In this document: piece by piece, positions 7,193-16,182 of the stretch
Position numbering within the stretch: position 1 is the first letter of the stretch
How the letters are laid out: each line of letters opens with the position of its first letter
From: Alphaproteobacteria bacterium
GTDB taxonomy: Bacteria; Pseudomonadota; Alphaproteobacteria; Sphingomonadales; JAKSBY01
Length of the DNA: 33,696 nucleotides
Assembly: GCA_021774625.1 (NCBI GenBank)
Contig: JAJFIV010000014.1
Location: forward strand, 1 to 33,696
Direction: 5' to 3'
Program-made: the position numbers and the translations under genes
The notes under the pieces: generated by a model
What the model was told of the DNA's origin: nothing
Database searches by the model: none
Seen by the model: the letters and a program-made list of their open reading frames with translations, nothing else

Positions 7193-9832
7193 TTATTCCA
7201 GGCTTTTGGCGGCGATTTCATAAACATCCTTGGAAAGGCCGTCCTGTTTGACGATGCGCTCCAGTTCAGCCTGTATCAAACCCTGCCGGGCGGAGTCATA
7301 TTTTCTCAGCCGGCTGAAAGGCACAATCAGCCGGGATGCCATCTGCGGATTGCGGCTGTCGAGTTTCAGAATCATGTCAGCCAGAAAACGATAGCCCACC
7401 CCTGATTTATCGTGAAAACGGACCTGATTGCCCGCGGTAAATGCTCCGATGAGCGCCCGTGCCCGGTTGGGGTTTTTGAGGGTAAAGGCCGGATGCGCGG
7501 CAAGCTTTTGCACGTCCGCCAGTGTGGTCTCGCGCTTTGACAGCGCCTGGAGAGTAAACCATTTATCAATCACCAGCGCTTCATTTTTCCACTGTTCATA
7601 AAAGGCGGCAAGGGCCTGCTGGCGCGCGGGGGCATCGGCACCCGAAAGCGCGATCAGCGCAGCGATGCGGTCGGTCATATTATCCGCCATCTCGAACTGC
7701 CTGAACGCCAGATCAATGGCCGCCCGGCTATCGTTCTGCATCAGATAACCAAGAGCGGTGTTTTTCAGTTTACGCCGGGCCTTTTCCCCCCGATCCAGGC
7801 TGTAAGCGCCACCCTGATTATTCTCGTATGCCGCCTGCCAGCGGTCAGCAAGCGATCGCAGCAATTCATCCCGCACAAATTCACGGGCCTGATGAATAGC
7901 GTCCGGGTCAATCACATCCATCAACTGGCCAAGATAAATTTCCGACGGCAGGTCCACCGCTTCAGCGGCCAGCGCCGGATCAAGGGTCCGGTCATCAAGA
8001 ACGGCCGCAATGGCCTCTATAAAATCACCGGACAAGATTGGTTTCCGATTGTTTTGAATATCCCGGATCAAGTCCAGGATAATGCCGGTTGCCAGTTGCT
8101 GCCCCGCTTCCCAGCGGGCGAAGGGATCATTGTCATTGGCCAGCAAAAACATGAGGTCGGCGCGGGTCAGACTGCTGGCCATCATCACCGGGGCGGAAAA
8201 ACCGCGCAGCAGTGACGGAACGGGTCTGGATGGTACATTACGAAAGAGAAAATGCTGTTTATTGTCCCGGATATTCAGCAGATAACCGCTGCCATTCGCA
8301 GTTCCGTCTCCGTCCAGTTCCACCCGCATTTCCGCGCCATTGTCATTCAAAAGACCAACCTGCAGCGGAATATGCATGGGTTTTTTGCTGGTCTGCCCAG
8401 CGGTGTCCGGCACATTTTGCGTGACCGTCAGGCGGTATTCGCGCTGATCTGCATCATAGGCATCCTTCACGTGCAGCAGCGGGGTGCCCGCCTGTTCATA
8501 CCATAACTTGAACTGACCAAGATCAATATTTGAGGCATCCTGCATGGCCGCAGCGAAATCATCGCAGGTCACCGCCTGACCGTCATGGCGCTCGAAATAG
8601 AGGTCCATGCCCTTGCGGAAATGATCCGGTCCCAGCAGCGTGTGCATCATGCGGATGACTTCCGCGCCCTTGTTGTAAACCGTCACCGTATAGAAATTAT
8701 TGATTTCCATATAAGCGTGCGGGCGCACCGGATGCGCCATGGGTCCGGCATCCTCGGAAAACTGATGGGCCCGCAAAATGCGCACGTCTTCAATTCTTTT
8801 CACCGCGCGCGACCCCATATCGCTCGAAAATTCCTGATCGCGGAACACCGTCAGGCCCTCTTTCAGGGAAAGCTGAAACCAGTCGCGGCAGGTCACCCGG
8901 TTGCCGGTCCAGTTATGGAAATATTCGTGGCCGATGACTGTTTCGATCCCTTCAAAATCCTGATCGGTCGCAGTTTCCGGCCGGGCCAGCACATATTTGG
9001 TGTTGAAAATATTGAGGCTTTTATTCTCCATCGCGCCCATATTGAAATCGGAAACAGCGACGATGTTGTAAATGTCGAGATCATATTCGAGGCCGAATGT
9101 ATCCTCGTCCCACTTCATGGACTTTTTCAGGGCGGCCATCGCATAATCGCATTTGCCGATATCCCCTTCCGCCGCATAAAGACAGAGCCTTACCCGGCGG
9201 CCCGATCCGGTGATAAAATAATCTTCCAACAGCGCGAGATCGCCGGCAACGAGGGCAAACAGGTAGCTCGGCTTCGGGAACGGATCGTCCCAGCGCACCC
9301 AGTGACGCCCGCCCGCAAGTTCTCCTTTTTCCACCAGGTTCCCGTTGGACAGCAGAACCGGATATTTGACCCGATCCGCTTCAATCCTGACGGAATAGCG
9401 CGCCATCACATCCGGCCGGTCGAGATAATAGGTGATGCGGCGAAAGCCTTCCGCCTCGCACTGCGTGCAGAAATTGCCGCCGGACTGATAAAGTCCCATC
9501 AGCCTGGTGTTTTCCTGCGGTTTGAGATCGGTCACGATTTCCAGCGTGAACCGGCCGGGAACGTCCTTGATCGTCAGTGTGTCCGGCGTCAGATCATAAA
9601 CTGACGGTTCCAGCACGCCCCCATCAAGGGAAACCGAAACCGGCTTGAGATCCGGCGATCCATCAAGCCGCAGGGGCGCATCACCCTCTCCGCTCCGCAC
9701 GATTGCCATACGATTGACCACCCGGCAGACAGGTTCACTAAGGTCAAAATCCAGCGACACGCTTTCAATGGTAAATTCCGGCGGCTGATAATCCTTCAGA
9801 TAAATCGTCCGCGGCGTTTCTATTTTGCTCAC
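7193..9832 (-). CDS. pepN: Aminopeptidase N (M1 family)
   Basis: This 879-residue alanyl aminopeptidase removes N-terminal residues from peptides in the cytoplasm. The exopeptidase motif GAMEN lies at 266-270 and the zinc site HEYFH at 302-306, with Glu325 as third ligand in the KEGLTVF context. Length and the C-terminal alpha-helical half (about 550-879) fit the E. coli PepN type. The start is GTG at 9832, 12 nt after the stop of the Lrp-type regulator gene, so the two probably form an operon read leftwards. It faces pepO across the palindromic element. There is no export signal. Confidence 0.96.
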   Translation of the reverse strand: MSKIETPRTIYLKDYQPPEFTIESVSLDFDLSEPVCRVVNRMAIVRSGEGDAPLRLDGSPDLKPVSVSLDGGVLEPSVYDLTPDTLTIKDVPGRFTLEIVTDLKPQENTRLMGLYQSGGNFCTQCEAEGFRRITYYLDRPDVMARYSVRIEADRVKYPVLLSNGNLVEKGELAGGRHWVRWDDPFPKPSYLFALVAGDLALLEDYFITGSGRRVRLCLYAAEGDIGKCDYAMAALKKSMKWDEDTFGLEYDLDIYNIVAVSDFNMGAMENKSLNIFNTKYVLARPETATDQDFEGIETVIGHEYFHNWTGNRVTCRDWFQLSLKEGLTVFRDQEFSSDMGSRAVKRIEDVRILRAHQFSEDAGPMAHPVRPHAYMEINNFYTVTVYNKGAEVIRMMHTLLGPDHFRKGMDLYFERHDGQAVTCDDFAAAMQDASNIDLGQFKLWYEQAGTPLLHVKDAYDADQREYRLTVTQNVPDTAGQTSKKPMHIPLQVGLLNDNGAEMRVELDGDGTANGSGYLLNIRDNKQHFLFRNVPSRPVPSLLRGFSAPVMMASSLTRADLMFLLANDNDPFARWEAGQQLATGIILDLIRDIQNNRKPILSGDFIEAIAAVLDDRTLDPALAAEAVDLPSEIYLGQLMDVIDPDAIHQAREFVRDELLRSLADRWQAAYENNQGGAYSLDRGEKARRKLKNTALGYLMQNDSRAAIDLAFRQFEMADNMTDRIAALIALSGADAPARQQALAAFYEQWKNEALVIDKWFTLQALSKRETTLADVQKLAAHPAFTLKNPNRARALIGAFTAGNQVRFHDKSGVGYRFLADMILKLDSRNPQMASRLIVPFSRLRKYDSARQGLIQAELERIVKQDGLSKDVYEIAAKSLE

Positions 9833-9844
9833 AGAGCGCCGTCC

Positions 9845-10315
9845 TTACTTCTTTTCATTGATATAATGCAGCGGCACCGCGGTGGTATATTTGATCTGTT
9901 CCATAGCAAAGCTGGAGGAAACATCCAACATATCCACATCACCGATCAGCCGTTTGTAAAACGCGTCGAAAGCCGGGATATCCGGGACCGCCACCCGCAT
10001 CAGATAATCCGAATCGCCGCTCATCCGGTAAAATTCAACGACTTCAGGGAAGGCCGTCACCACTTCAGAGAAATTATCGAACCATTTTGCATTGTGCTGG
10101 CTGGTGCGGATCGAAACAAAAACATCGACCCCGACATTGAGTTTTTTCCGGTTCAACAGCGCCACCCGGCCCGTAATATAGCCTTCCTTTTCCAGATTCT
10201 GGATACGCCGCCAACAGGGCGTGGTGGACAATCCAACCTTTTCCGCCACCTCGGATGTGGGTAAAGTGGCATTTTCCTGTAACAGTGCAAGAATTTTCTT
10301 ATCAATCTCATCCAT
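9845..10315 (-). CDS. Lrp/AsnC family transcriptional regulator
   Basis: This 156-residue protein has an N-terminal winged helix-turn-helix (about 1-60, starting MDEIDKKILALLQENA, with recognition-helix motif TTPCWRRIQNLEKEG) and a C-terminal RAM/AsnC ligand-binding domain (about 68-145). Family members are feast/famine regulators that bind amino acids. It is the first gene before pepN, so it may co-regulate peptide or amino-acid use and autoregulate from the AT-rich 10316-10460 region. The effector amino acid cannot be deduced. The nearby ilvA is not in the same operon. Confidence 0.92.
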   Translation of the reverse strand: MDEIDKKILALLQENATLPTSEVAEKVGLSTTPCWRRIQNLEKEGYITGRVALLNRKKLNVGVDVFVSIRTSQHNAKWFDNFSEVVTAFPEVVEFYRMSGDSDYLMRVAVPDIPAFDAFYKRLIGDVDMLDVSSSFAMEQIKYTTAVPLHYINEKK

Positions 10316-10460
10316 GGAATAATAACCTCAAATTTATAAAATCAGTAAAATATATTTCTACCATATGAGTGCAGGATAGGTAAGTTTAATATGATTTTCT
10401 ATCAACTTTTCGTTATTATTTCTAATGTATAAGATTAGAAAAACTTGGGTGAATTGTGGC
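10316..10460. promoter_or_regulatory. Divergent AT-rich promoter region between lrp-type gene and DUF6356 gene
   Basis: This 145-nt gap between divergent genes is markedly AT-rich (for example TATAAAATCAGTAAAATATA and TTTCTAATGTATAAGATTAG). It should contain both promoters and probably binding sites for the Lrp-type protein, which often binds AT-rich DNA. I could not assign precise -35/-10 boxes or operators. Confidence 0.4.
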
Positions 10461-10709
10461 ATGATGAAATTTTTTAGCGAACATCCGGCCAGCGTCGGTG
10501 AAACATATTTCGAGCATCTTCTGTGTGCAACGGGATTTTCGATCCGTATGATTATTGGCGGTATTGCTTGTTTTATTCACGCCCTGCTGCCGTTTCTGTT
10601 TGTAAAAACCGCCAGCAAATACATCACGGAATTACACGAACAGATGGTCAGAAAGCGCTCAAAGCTGCCAACGCAGACAAATACAATCGCCCGAAAATTC
10701 GAGGCCTGA
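10461..10709 (+). CDS. DUF6356 family protein
   Basis: This 82-residue protein has the family's N-terminal pattern (HPASVGETYFEHL), then a hydrophobic stretch (about 27-50, rich in Ile, Gly and Phe) and a polar basic tail. The family is common in Alphaproteobacteria and has no known function; the hydrophobic centre suggests membrane association. The start at 10461 (MMKFF...) is chosen because GGGTGA at 10447-10452 lies 8 nt upstream, while the in-frame ATG at 10425 has no ribosome-binding site. It diverges from the Lrp-type regulator gene. Confidence 0.75.
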   Translation: MMKFFSEHPASVGETYFEHLLCATGFSIRMIIGGIACFIHALLPFLFVKTASKYITELHEQMVRKRSKLPTQTNTIARKFEA

Positions 10710-10753
10710 GCAGGGCCGGAGGTCCGTAGCGAAGCGCGGTCTCAAGACTCTCC

Positions 10754-11977
10754 CTAAAACGGGTTCAGCTGTTGAACCTCAAAACCTTCGGCCTCCAGCG
10801 CTTTGATCACTCTCTCCATATGCTGCCGGTCCTTGGTTTCCACGACGATATCCAGTTCGGTATATTTCAGCGCAATGGGCGAAAAAGAGCGTTGATGAAC
10901 AACATCCACAACACTGCCCCGTTCTCGAGCAATGATATTAATGACCTTGGCGAGGCCGCCCGGCTGATCCAGCGTCGTAACTTTAAAGCGCGATATCCGG
11001 CCATCCCTGGCCAGGCCCCGCATGAGACAGGACGCCAGAATACGGGAGTCGATATTGCCGCCGGCCAGCACCAGACCGGCCTTCCGGCCCGCAAACCGTT
11101 CCTGGTTATCCAAAATCGCCGCCAATGGCACGGCGCCCGCACCCTCAACGACTACCTTCTCCACTTCCATCAATAGATTGACCGCTTTTTCAATGGCGCT
11201 TTCCGGCACGATGATAATTTCATCGACCAGGGCCTTGACCACTTTACGGGTCAACAGGCCGGGTTTTTTGACGGCAATCCCTTCCGCGATGGTCTGGAAA
11301 ACGGTTTCCACTTCGCGGCCTTCCAGCACCGCTTTCATGGCCGGGTAACTTTCCGTCTGAACCCCATAAACCTTGATGTTGGGTTTAATGGCCTTGGCCG
11401 CGGTCGCAATGCCGGAAATCAGTCCGCCACCGCCGATAGGCACCAGCAGGCAGTCAAGGTCCGGAAAAGTTTCAAGAAATTCGATGGCCGCGGTCCCCTG
11501 CCCCGCCATAATCAGAGGATCGTCATAGGGGTGGATAAAAATTTGATCTTCCCGGTCGCGGATGACATTTGCCGCGTCAGTGGCCTCCGCCAGTGTTTCG
11601 CCTTCCAGCACGATATTGGCCCCAAACTCCTCAGTCTTTTTGACTTTGTTGAAAGGCGTTCCCACCGGCATCACGATGGTTGCCGGAATGCCGAGCTTGC
11701 CGGCATGATAGGCCACCGCCTGCGCATGATTGCCCGCAGACGCCGCAATCACGCCCCGTTTTTTTTCCTCATCCGTCAGGCAGAAAAAGCGATTAACCGC
11801 GCCGCGTTCCTTAAAAGATCCGGTAAAATGAAAGAATTCGCATTTCAGATAAATATCCGCGCCCGTGACCTTTGACAGCGTTTCGGAGGGTATGGCCGGC
11901 GTTTCCTTGACCACCCCTTTGATGTTTTCACGGGCGTTCAGAACATCCTGATATGATATGGGCAATGCGTCCGGCAC
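10754..11977 (-). CDS. ilvA: Threonine ammonia-lyase (threonine dehydratase) with C-terminal ACT domain
   Basis: This PLP enzyme deaminates threonine to 2-oxobutyrate, feeding isoleucine synthesis or threonine breakdown. Lys56 in SFKERGA is the PLP lysine, and GGGGLISG is the phosphate-binding glycine loop. Residues about 331-407 form an ACT domain for allosteric control. The start is GTG at 11977, with AAGGAG (11984-11989) 6 nt upstream; an upstream ATG at 12073 would overlap the divergent gene and adds non-homologous residues. The 407-residue length fits single-ACT enzymes of the catabolic/IlvA-short type. It diverges from the hydrolase gene with a 71-nt gap. Confidence 0.93.
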   Translation of the reverse strand: MPDALPISYQDVLNARENIKGVVKETPAIPSETLSKVTGADIYLKCEFFHFTGSFKERGAVNRFFCLTDEEKKRGVIAASAGNHAQAVAYHAGKLGIPATIVMPVGTPFNKVKKTEEFGANIVLEGETLAEATDAANVIRDREDQIFIHPYDDPLIMAGQGTAAIEFLETFPDLDCLLVPIGGGGLISGIATAAKAIKPNIKVYGVQTESYPAMKAVLEGREVETVFQTIAEGIAVKKPGLLTRKVVKALVDEIIIVPESAIEKAVNLLMEVEKVVVEGAGAVPLAAILDNQERFAGRKAGLVLAGGNIDSRILASCLMRGLARDGRISRFKVTTLDQPGGLAKVINIIARERGSVVDVVHQRSFSPIALKYTELDIVVETKDRQHMERVIKALEAEGFEVQQLNPF

Positions 11978-12048
11978 GTTCTTCTCCTTGCGCTCTTCAG
12001 CGTCCTTTGCCACACTTAGCCAGATACTGTCTATGACGGATTGCACAC

Positions 12049-12600
12049 ATGCTTTTGGAACGGCAAAAATCACAGTTTCTTTTGATCGATATGCAGGAAC
12101 GCCTGCTGCCCGCGATCACCGGCGGCGAGCGGGTGGTCAAAAATGCCGGTATTTTACTGGAAACCTGCAAGGTCCTGAAAATTCCGGCGGCGGTTTCCGA
12201 ACAATATCGCAAAGGGTTAGGGGCGACAGTCCCCGCCCTGCAGGGTCATATCCAGGACTGCCCCACCTTCGAGAAAATGCATTTTTCCTGCGCCGCTGAT
12301 GAGGCATTGCTTAACCACCTGACGGCCATCAAAGACCGGGGGCGCGGCCAGATCGTCCTCGCCGGAACCGAAGCCCATGTCTGCGTCGCCCAGACAGCAC
12401 TGGAATTAAAACACCTGAATTTCGAGGTTTTCGTCGCTGCCGACGCCATTGCCAGCCGCACCGGGGAAAACCGCAACCTGGCTCTTGCCCGGTTTCGTTG
12501 CAACGGAATCGAAGTTGTTTCCACAGAAATGGTCCTGTTTGAATGGCTGCATGTGTCCGGAACGGGCGAGTTCCGGTCCCTGTCGAAACTGATCAAATAG
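12049..12600 (+). CDS. Isochorismatase-like cysteine hydrolase
   Basis: This 183-residue protein has the isochorismatase/YcaC fold. The apparent catalytic triad is Asp14 (LLIDMQ), Lys76 (FEKMHFSC) and Cys112 (GTEAHVCV), with the cis-peptide segment just before the cysteine. Such proteins hydrolyse amides or ethers of small acids; the substrate cannot be told from sequence. There is no signal peptide, so it is cytoplasmic. It ends 5 nt before the stop of the convergent ThDP enzyme gene and diverges from ilvA. Confidence 0.88.
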   Translation: MLLERQKSQFLLIDMQERLLPAITGGERVVKNAGILLETCKVLKIPAAVSEQYRKGLGATVPALQGHIQDCPTFEKMHFSCAADEALLNHLTAIKDRGRGQIVLAGTEAHVCVAQTALELKHLNFEVFVAADAIASRTGENRNLALARFRCNGIEVVSTEMVLFEWLHVSGTGEFRSLSKLIK

Positions 12601-12605
12601 AAAAG

Positions 12606-14489
12606 TCAGGCCCGCTTTTGCCCCTCATGCCAGTCCGGCGCGTCAGCGCCGCCGCCATGTTTAGCGATGATCACATCCAGCACATAGGCGCGACCGGACC
12701 GTTCGGCTTCGGTCGCGCGTTGCAAGGCGGCCGCCAGATCACCGGGCTCCGTCACCCGTTCCCCGTCAATGCCATAGCCCCGGGCGATGGCGACATGGTC
12801 GATATCCGGATCATCAAGGCTAATGCCGATATACTGCCCTGATCGGGCGCCACGTCCCTGCAGCCCGGCAATTGCCCAGCGGTTGGCCTGATAGCCGCGA
12901 TTGTTAAAGATGACGAATATGATGGGAAGGTCGAAACGTTTTGCGGTCCACAGCGCCTGTACGCCAAACTGGAAACTGCCATCGCCCATCAGGACCGCCA
13001 CCTGTTTATCGGGCGCACCCAGCTTGGCGCCGATGCCCGCGCCAACACCCCAGCCAAGGCTGCCGCCGGAGGAAATCAGATGCTGACGTCCGTCGCCGGG
13101 CTGGTCGAAACCGACATAATTCCAGATCGCCTGATCGGAACTGACCCCCTCTGTTACGACGATGGCGTCAGAAGCCAGCGCCTTGTCGATCTCCGCCGCC
13201 AGCCGCTCAACCGCGATGGGAGCTTGATCATAGACCTGCTCAAGCTTCAATTTAAGTGCGTCCTGACGTTTCGCCTTCAGCGCAGCGCCGGCTTTGGCCC
13301 GCGCTGCAATCTGCCCGGCATCAAGATTGACTTTTGCCAGTCCCGCATTGATTTTCTGCAGCGTTACTTCGGCATCGGCCCAGATGGCGAGGTCGGCAGG
13401 ATAAGACCGGGCCAGATGATCTTCCCGGATGCCGAATTCGATGATTTTCGCGTCATGCGGAATCAGGGGATGGCCGCCGCGTGCCAGTGACAGGCGGCTG
13501 GCGCCGGCCAGCACCACCACGTCGAAAGGCTTATCGGGCTGAAGAGACCGCCTGAGTGCCCCGAGATAACGCGGATGGTCCGTCGGAAAGCCCATGGACG
13601 ACCGGCTTGAGGAGGTATCCCCGCTGACGGTTGCCCCCAGTCTGTCCGCCAGTTCGACCATTTCCTCAAGTCCCCCCCAGCGCGGCAGTTCCGCACCGGA
13701 AATCAATAAGGGATTCTCTGCCTCCGCCAGCCATTTGACGGCCTGATCTATGGCGCCTGTATCCGGATAAACACGGGTATCGGACAGGGTGCGGGCGGCC
13801 GGAATGATCTCCGTGTCTTCCAGTTTCCCGGCCCAGATATCCGCCGGAACGCCAATGAATACCGGGCCTGTCGGCCGCATTGAGGCCAGCCGGAATGCCT
13901 GGCGCATGGATTCGCCGAGATTGTTCAACTCGCTCGCCCGGAAAGACAGTTTGGTGTAAAGTTCGGGGATCGCCTCAACCTTCTGGGTTTCGGTAAAAAC
14001 CCCCAGATTATCACTGCCCGTCGCACTGAAACCGACGCTGACCACCACCGCAGAATTGTCTGCCCAGGCATTGACGATCAGCCCCAGCGCGTTGGCCGTG
14101 CCGGTGATGGAATGAACATTGACAAAAGCCGTCTCGCCCGTCACCCGCGCGTAACCATCCGCCATGGCCATGACCGAGCCTTCCTGCAGGCCCAGCACAT
14201 ACTGAATCTCGGGATAATCCACCATTGCATCGACAAAGGCGGCCTCATAGGCGCCGGTATTGCCGAAGACATATTTAACACCCCAGCTTTTAAGCGTTTC
14301 GCAGGTGATGTCGCCGCCGGTGACATTGGAAAGCGTGATAGTGGATGCGGCCTCTGCCGGGTCCGCCATCACGGCCCGGGCCAAACCGTTGGCCGCCACC
14401 GCGCCAATCCCCATTTCCCCGGTCCGCCGCATAAAATCGCGCCGCGATATCCCGCCCGCCAGCAATTGCTGAAAAATCTCTCTGATCAT
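12606..14489 (-). CDS. Tat-exported ThDP-dependent enzyme, acetolactate synthase/benzoylformate decarboxylase-like
   Basis: This 627-residue protein has the three-domain ThDP-enzyme plan: PYR domain with catalytic-type Glu103 (GLQEGSVMAMADGYAR), a central domain, and a PP domain with the GDG motif at 502-504 and NN at 529-530 that bind Mg-ThDP. The N-terminus carries a twin-arginine motif, SRRDFMRR (15-22), followed by a weakly hydrophobic Ala/Gly stretch ending ADPAEAA. The start at 14489 is supported by AGGAG at 14498-14502, 8 nt upstream. A Tat signal on this usually cytoplasmic family suggests export folded with cofactor. The substrate is probably a 2-oxo acid, but this is inference. It is alone on its strand, next to a secreted amidohydrolase gene. 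Confidence 0.88.
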   Translation of the reverse strand: MIREIFQQLLAGGISRRDFMRRTGEMGIGAVAANGLARAVMADPAEAASTITLSNVTGGDITCETLKSWGVKYVFGNTGAYEAAFVDAMVDYPEIQYVLGLQEGSVMAMADGYARVTGETAFVNVHSITGTANALGLIVNAWADNSAVVVSVGFSATGSDNLGVFTETQKVEAIPELYTKLSFRASELNNLGESMRQAFRLASMRPTGPVFIGVPADIWAGKLEDTEIIPAARTLSDTRVYPDTGAIDQAVKWLAEAENPLLISGAELPRWGGLEEMVELADRLGATVSGDTSSSRSSMGFPTDHPRYLGALRRSLQPDKPFDVVVLAGASRLSLARGGHPLIPHDAKIIEFGIREDHLARSYPADLAIWADAEVTLQKINAGLAKVNLDAGQIAARAKAGAALKAKRQDALKLKLEQVYDQAPIAVERLAAEIDKALASDAIVVTEGVSSDQAIWNYVGFDQPGDGRQHLISSGGSLGWGVGAGIGAKLGAPDKQVAVLMGDGSFQFGVQALWTAKRFDLPIIFVIFNNRGYQANRWAIAGLQGRGARSGQYIGISLDDPDIDHVAIARGYGIDGERVTEPGDLAAALQRATEAERSGRAYVLDVIIAKHGGGADAPDWHEGQKRA

Positions 14490-14692
14490 TGATAAGGCTC
14501 CTGGCTCATTTGTACATACACTATGAGGAGATACTTGAAAGTGCAACGATTCCACATGGAATTACGGAAGAAGGCCCAGGCGCTTGCGACGCCAACGATC
14601 AGTAACATGATGGCGGCGCCATACATGCGGGCCGGTTTTTCTTCCGCCAGCGCCATGGATTTGAGGCCGGCGCCGGGAAACAGCAAGAGAAT
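14490..14692. other. Intergenic stretch, possible gene remnant on the minus strand
   Basis: The 576 nt between the ThDP enzyme start and the amidohydrolase start hold no intact gene. The left part carries the ribosome-binding site and presumably the promoter of the ThDP gene. On the minus strand it is open and would encode a hydrophobic segment (ARMYGAAIMLLIVGVASAW), which could be the 3' end of a lost membrane-protein gene. The reading continues antisense through the doc remnant, so chance openness is possible. I see no RNA gene here. Confidence 0.25.
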
Positions 14693-14998
14693 GGCGGCCT
14701 TTTGGAATCCGCGTTGGCGCGGCCACAAAATCCTTTCCTTTACGCCGAAACACCCATTGATATGCCACGATTGGCTGCAAGTTATGGATACGGAATCGCT
14801 ACAAATCACCCCTTTATCGATGGTAATAAGAGGACAGCTCTGGTGGTCAGCCAAACTTTCCCCGCCCTGAATAATCATACTTTTAACGGCTTGTATGAAG
14901 AAGAGTATGCCGCCTTCGTCAAAGTAGCCAACAGTCAATGGCCCGAGGATCAATTGGCGGAATGGTTTGCCGCCAACAGTGTCGAAACATCCGCTTAA
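14690..14998 (+). pseudogene. doc: doc-like (Fic family) toxin gene, 5' truncated
   Basis: The frame encodes a Doc/Fic C-terminal portion: GLLESALARPQN, then the Fic core HPFIDGNKRTAL, then the usual C-terminal helix ending before TAA at 14996-14998. Doc proteins are about 125-130 residues; here only about 100 match and the N-terminal 30 or so are absent. The frame is open back to 14606, but the residues before the GGLL segment do not look like Doc and there is no ATG. TTG at 14702 is the only obvious in-frame alternative start and would drop conserved residues. No Phd-type antitoxin gene precedes it. The Fic motif itself is intact, so a residual short product cannot be excluded. Confidence 0.75.
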
Positions 14999-15006
14999 GT
15001 ATCCCC

Positions 15007-15065
15007 CATTGCGCTTCCGGCAAAGATGAGGCAAGCTTCCTCAAAGAAATCAAGAGAGATTATTC
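15007..15065 (+). repeat. Duplicated leader, copy A
   Basis: The 59 nt before the amidohydrolase ATG closely match the 61 nt before the S9 peptidase ATG at 16183. Shared blocks in the same order are CATTGCGCTTCC, GCAAAGAT, GGCAAG, CAAAGAAA and TTATTC before ATG. The similarity continues into both signal-peptide codons. Here the Shine-Dalgarno is AGAGAGA, 6 nt from the ATG. Confidence 0.85.
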
Positions 15066-16085
15066 ATGTCTTTCCTGCGCGTATTTCTGGCGGCATCTGC
15101 CATTGCGATTCTTCCCGCCCAAACATTTGCCGCCGACGGCCCCGTTATCGACGTGCATCTTCACGCTCTGGGCGCGGCTGATCAGGGACCGCCGCCCGTT
15201 GGTGTTTGTGCGCCCTTTCCGGAAGGTGTGCTGAATGACGCGGGTCAGGAATGGGGCCGGAGTTTCATCGCCATGATGAAGTCCCCTCCCTGCGATGATC
15301 CCATCTGGTCGGCTATGACCGACGATGAATTGCGGGATCAAACCCTCGCCGAACTCCGGCGTCTAGGTGTTATCGGCGTCCTGAGCGGCCCGCGGGAACG
15401 GGTTGCCGCTTGGAAAGACCTGGCACCGGATCATATCATTGCAGGGCATCAGATGAATCTGGAGCGGGATCCCTATTCCTCGGAAGAGGTAGCATCCTAC
15501 TTCAACGAGGGTGGATTTGAAGTGCTGGCGGAGGTTACCAATCAGTATGCCGGGATTGCGCCTAATGATCCCCGTTTTGACGATTATTGGGCGGTCGCGG
15601 AAAAATATGACATCCCGGTCGGCATTCATATCGGTGCAGGTCCGCCGGGTTCGCCCCTTCTCTTTCCCAAGTTCCGGGCGTCTTTGCACAGCCCGTTATT
15701 GCTGGAAGAAGTGCTCCTGAAACATCCCCGGCTTCGGGTTTATATCATGCACGCCGGTTGGCCCATGCGGGATGATTTGCTGGCGATGCTGTTTAACTAT
15801 CCCCATTTGTATGTGGGGGTCGGTGTCTTACAGATGGGGCTGCCTAGGGCCGAATATTACGATTTTCTGCACAGTATCGTCCGGGCGGGGTACCATAAAC
15901 GTATCATGTTCGGCTCAGACCAGATGGTCTGGCCAGGGCTGATAGAAGCCGGGATCAAGGCAATTGAGGAAGCGCCTTTTCTCTCGGATGTGCAAAAGCG
16001 TGATATTCTCTATAACAATGCGGCCCGTTTCCTGCGTTTAAGCAAGGAAGAAATAACCCGTCATCAGAATCTTGCATCTTATTGA
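15066..16085 (+). CDS. Secreted amidohydrolase (amidohydrolase_2 family)
   Basis: This 339-residue protein has a Sec signal peptide (about 1-23, cleavage near TFAAD) and a TIM-barrel metal-dependent hydrolase domain. Metal ligands are visible as HLH (His31, His33), His188 (VGIHIGAG), His229 (IMHAGWP) and Asp285 (FGSDQM). The family contains decarboxylases and lactone or amide hydrolases; the reaction here is unknown. It probably acts in the periplasm. The gene shares a duplicated leader and signal-peptide region with the S9 peptidase gene 97 nt downstream, so both may be expressed alike. Confidence 0.88.
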   Translation: MSFLRVFLAASAIAILPAQTFAADGPVIDVHLHALGAADQGPPPVGVCAPFPEGVLNDAGQEWGRSFIAMMKSPPCDDPIWSAMTDDELRDQTLAELRRLGVIGVLSGPRERVAAWKDLAPDHIIAGHQMNLERDPYSSEEVASYFNEGGFEVLAEVTNQYAGIAPNDPRFDDYWAVAEKYDIPVGIHIGAGPPGSPLLFPKFRASLHSPLLLEEVLLKHPRLRVYIMHAGWPMRDDLLAMLFNYPHLYVGVGVLQMGLPRAEYYDFLHSIVRAGYHKRIMFGSDQMVWPGLIEAGIKAIEEAPFLSDVQKRDILYNNAARFLRLSKEEITRHQNLASY

Positions 16086-16121
16086 TCCACGGTCGATACT
16101 TTCTCTGACGTAAGGCAATTA

Positions 16122-16182
16122 CATTGCGCTTCCCGCAAAGATACGGCAAGATTTTCCCAAAGAAAATCAGAAGGGGTTATTC
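16122..16182 (+). repeat. Duplicated leader, copy B
   Basis: This is the second copy of the leader described at 15007, directly before the S9 peptidase start. It carries a stronger Shine-Dalgarno (AGAAGGGG) at the same 6-nt spacing, with the same TTATTC spacer. No strong terminator hairpin is apparent between the amidohydrolase stop and this copy, so read-through plus a second promoter are both possible. Confidence 0.85.

Noticed and set aside
8585-9604. 339-codon plus-strand open frame
   Set aside because: It is antisense to pepN across its zinc site and shows no recognisable domain.
11978-12073. Longer ilvA start at ATG 12073
   Set aside because: It would overlap the divergent hydrolase gene and adds residues not seen in the family; GTG at 11977 has a good ribosome-binding site.
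14486-15034. 182-codon minus-strand frame across the doc remnant
   Set aside because: No start with a ribosome-binding site and no known family; only the hydrophobic part near 14530-14690 was kept as a possible remnant.
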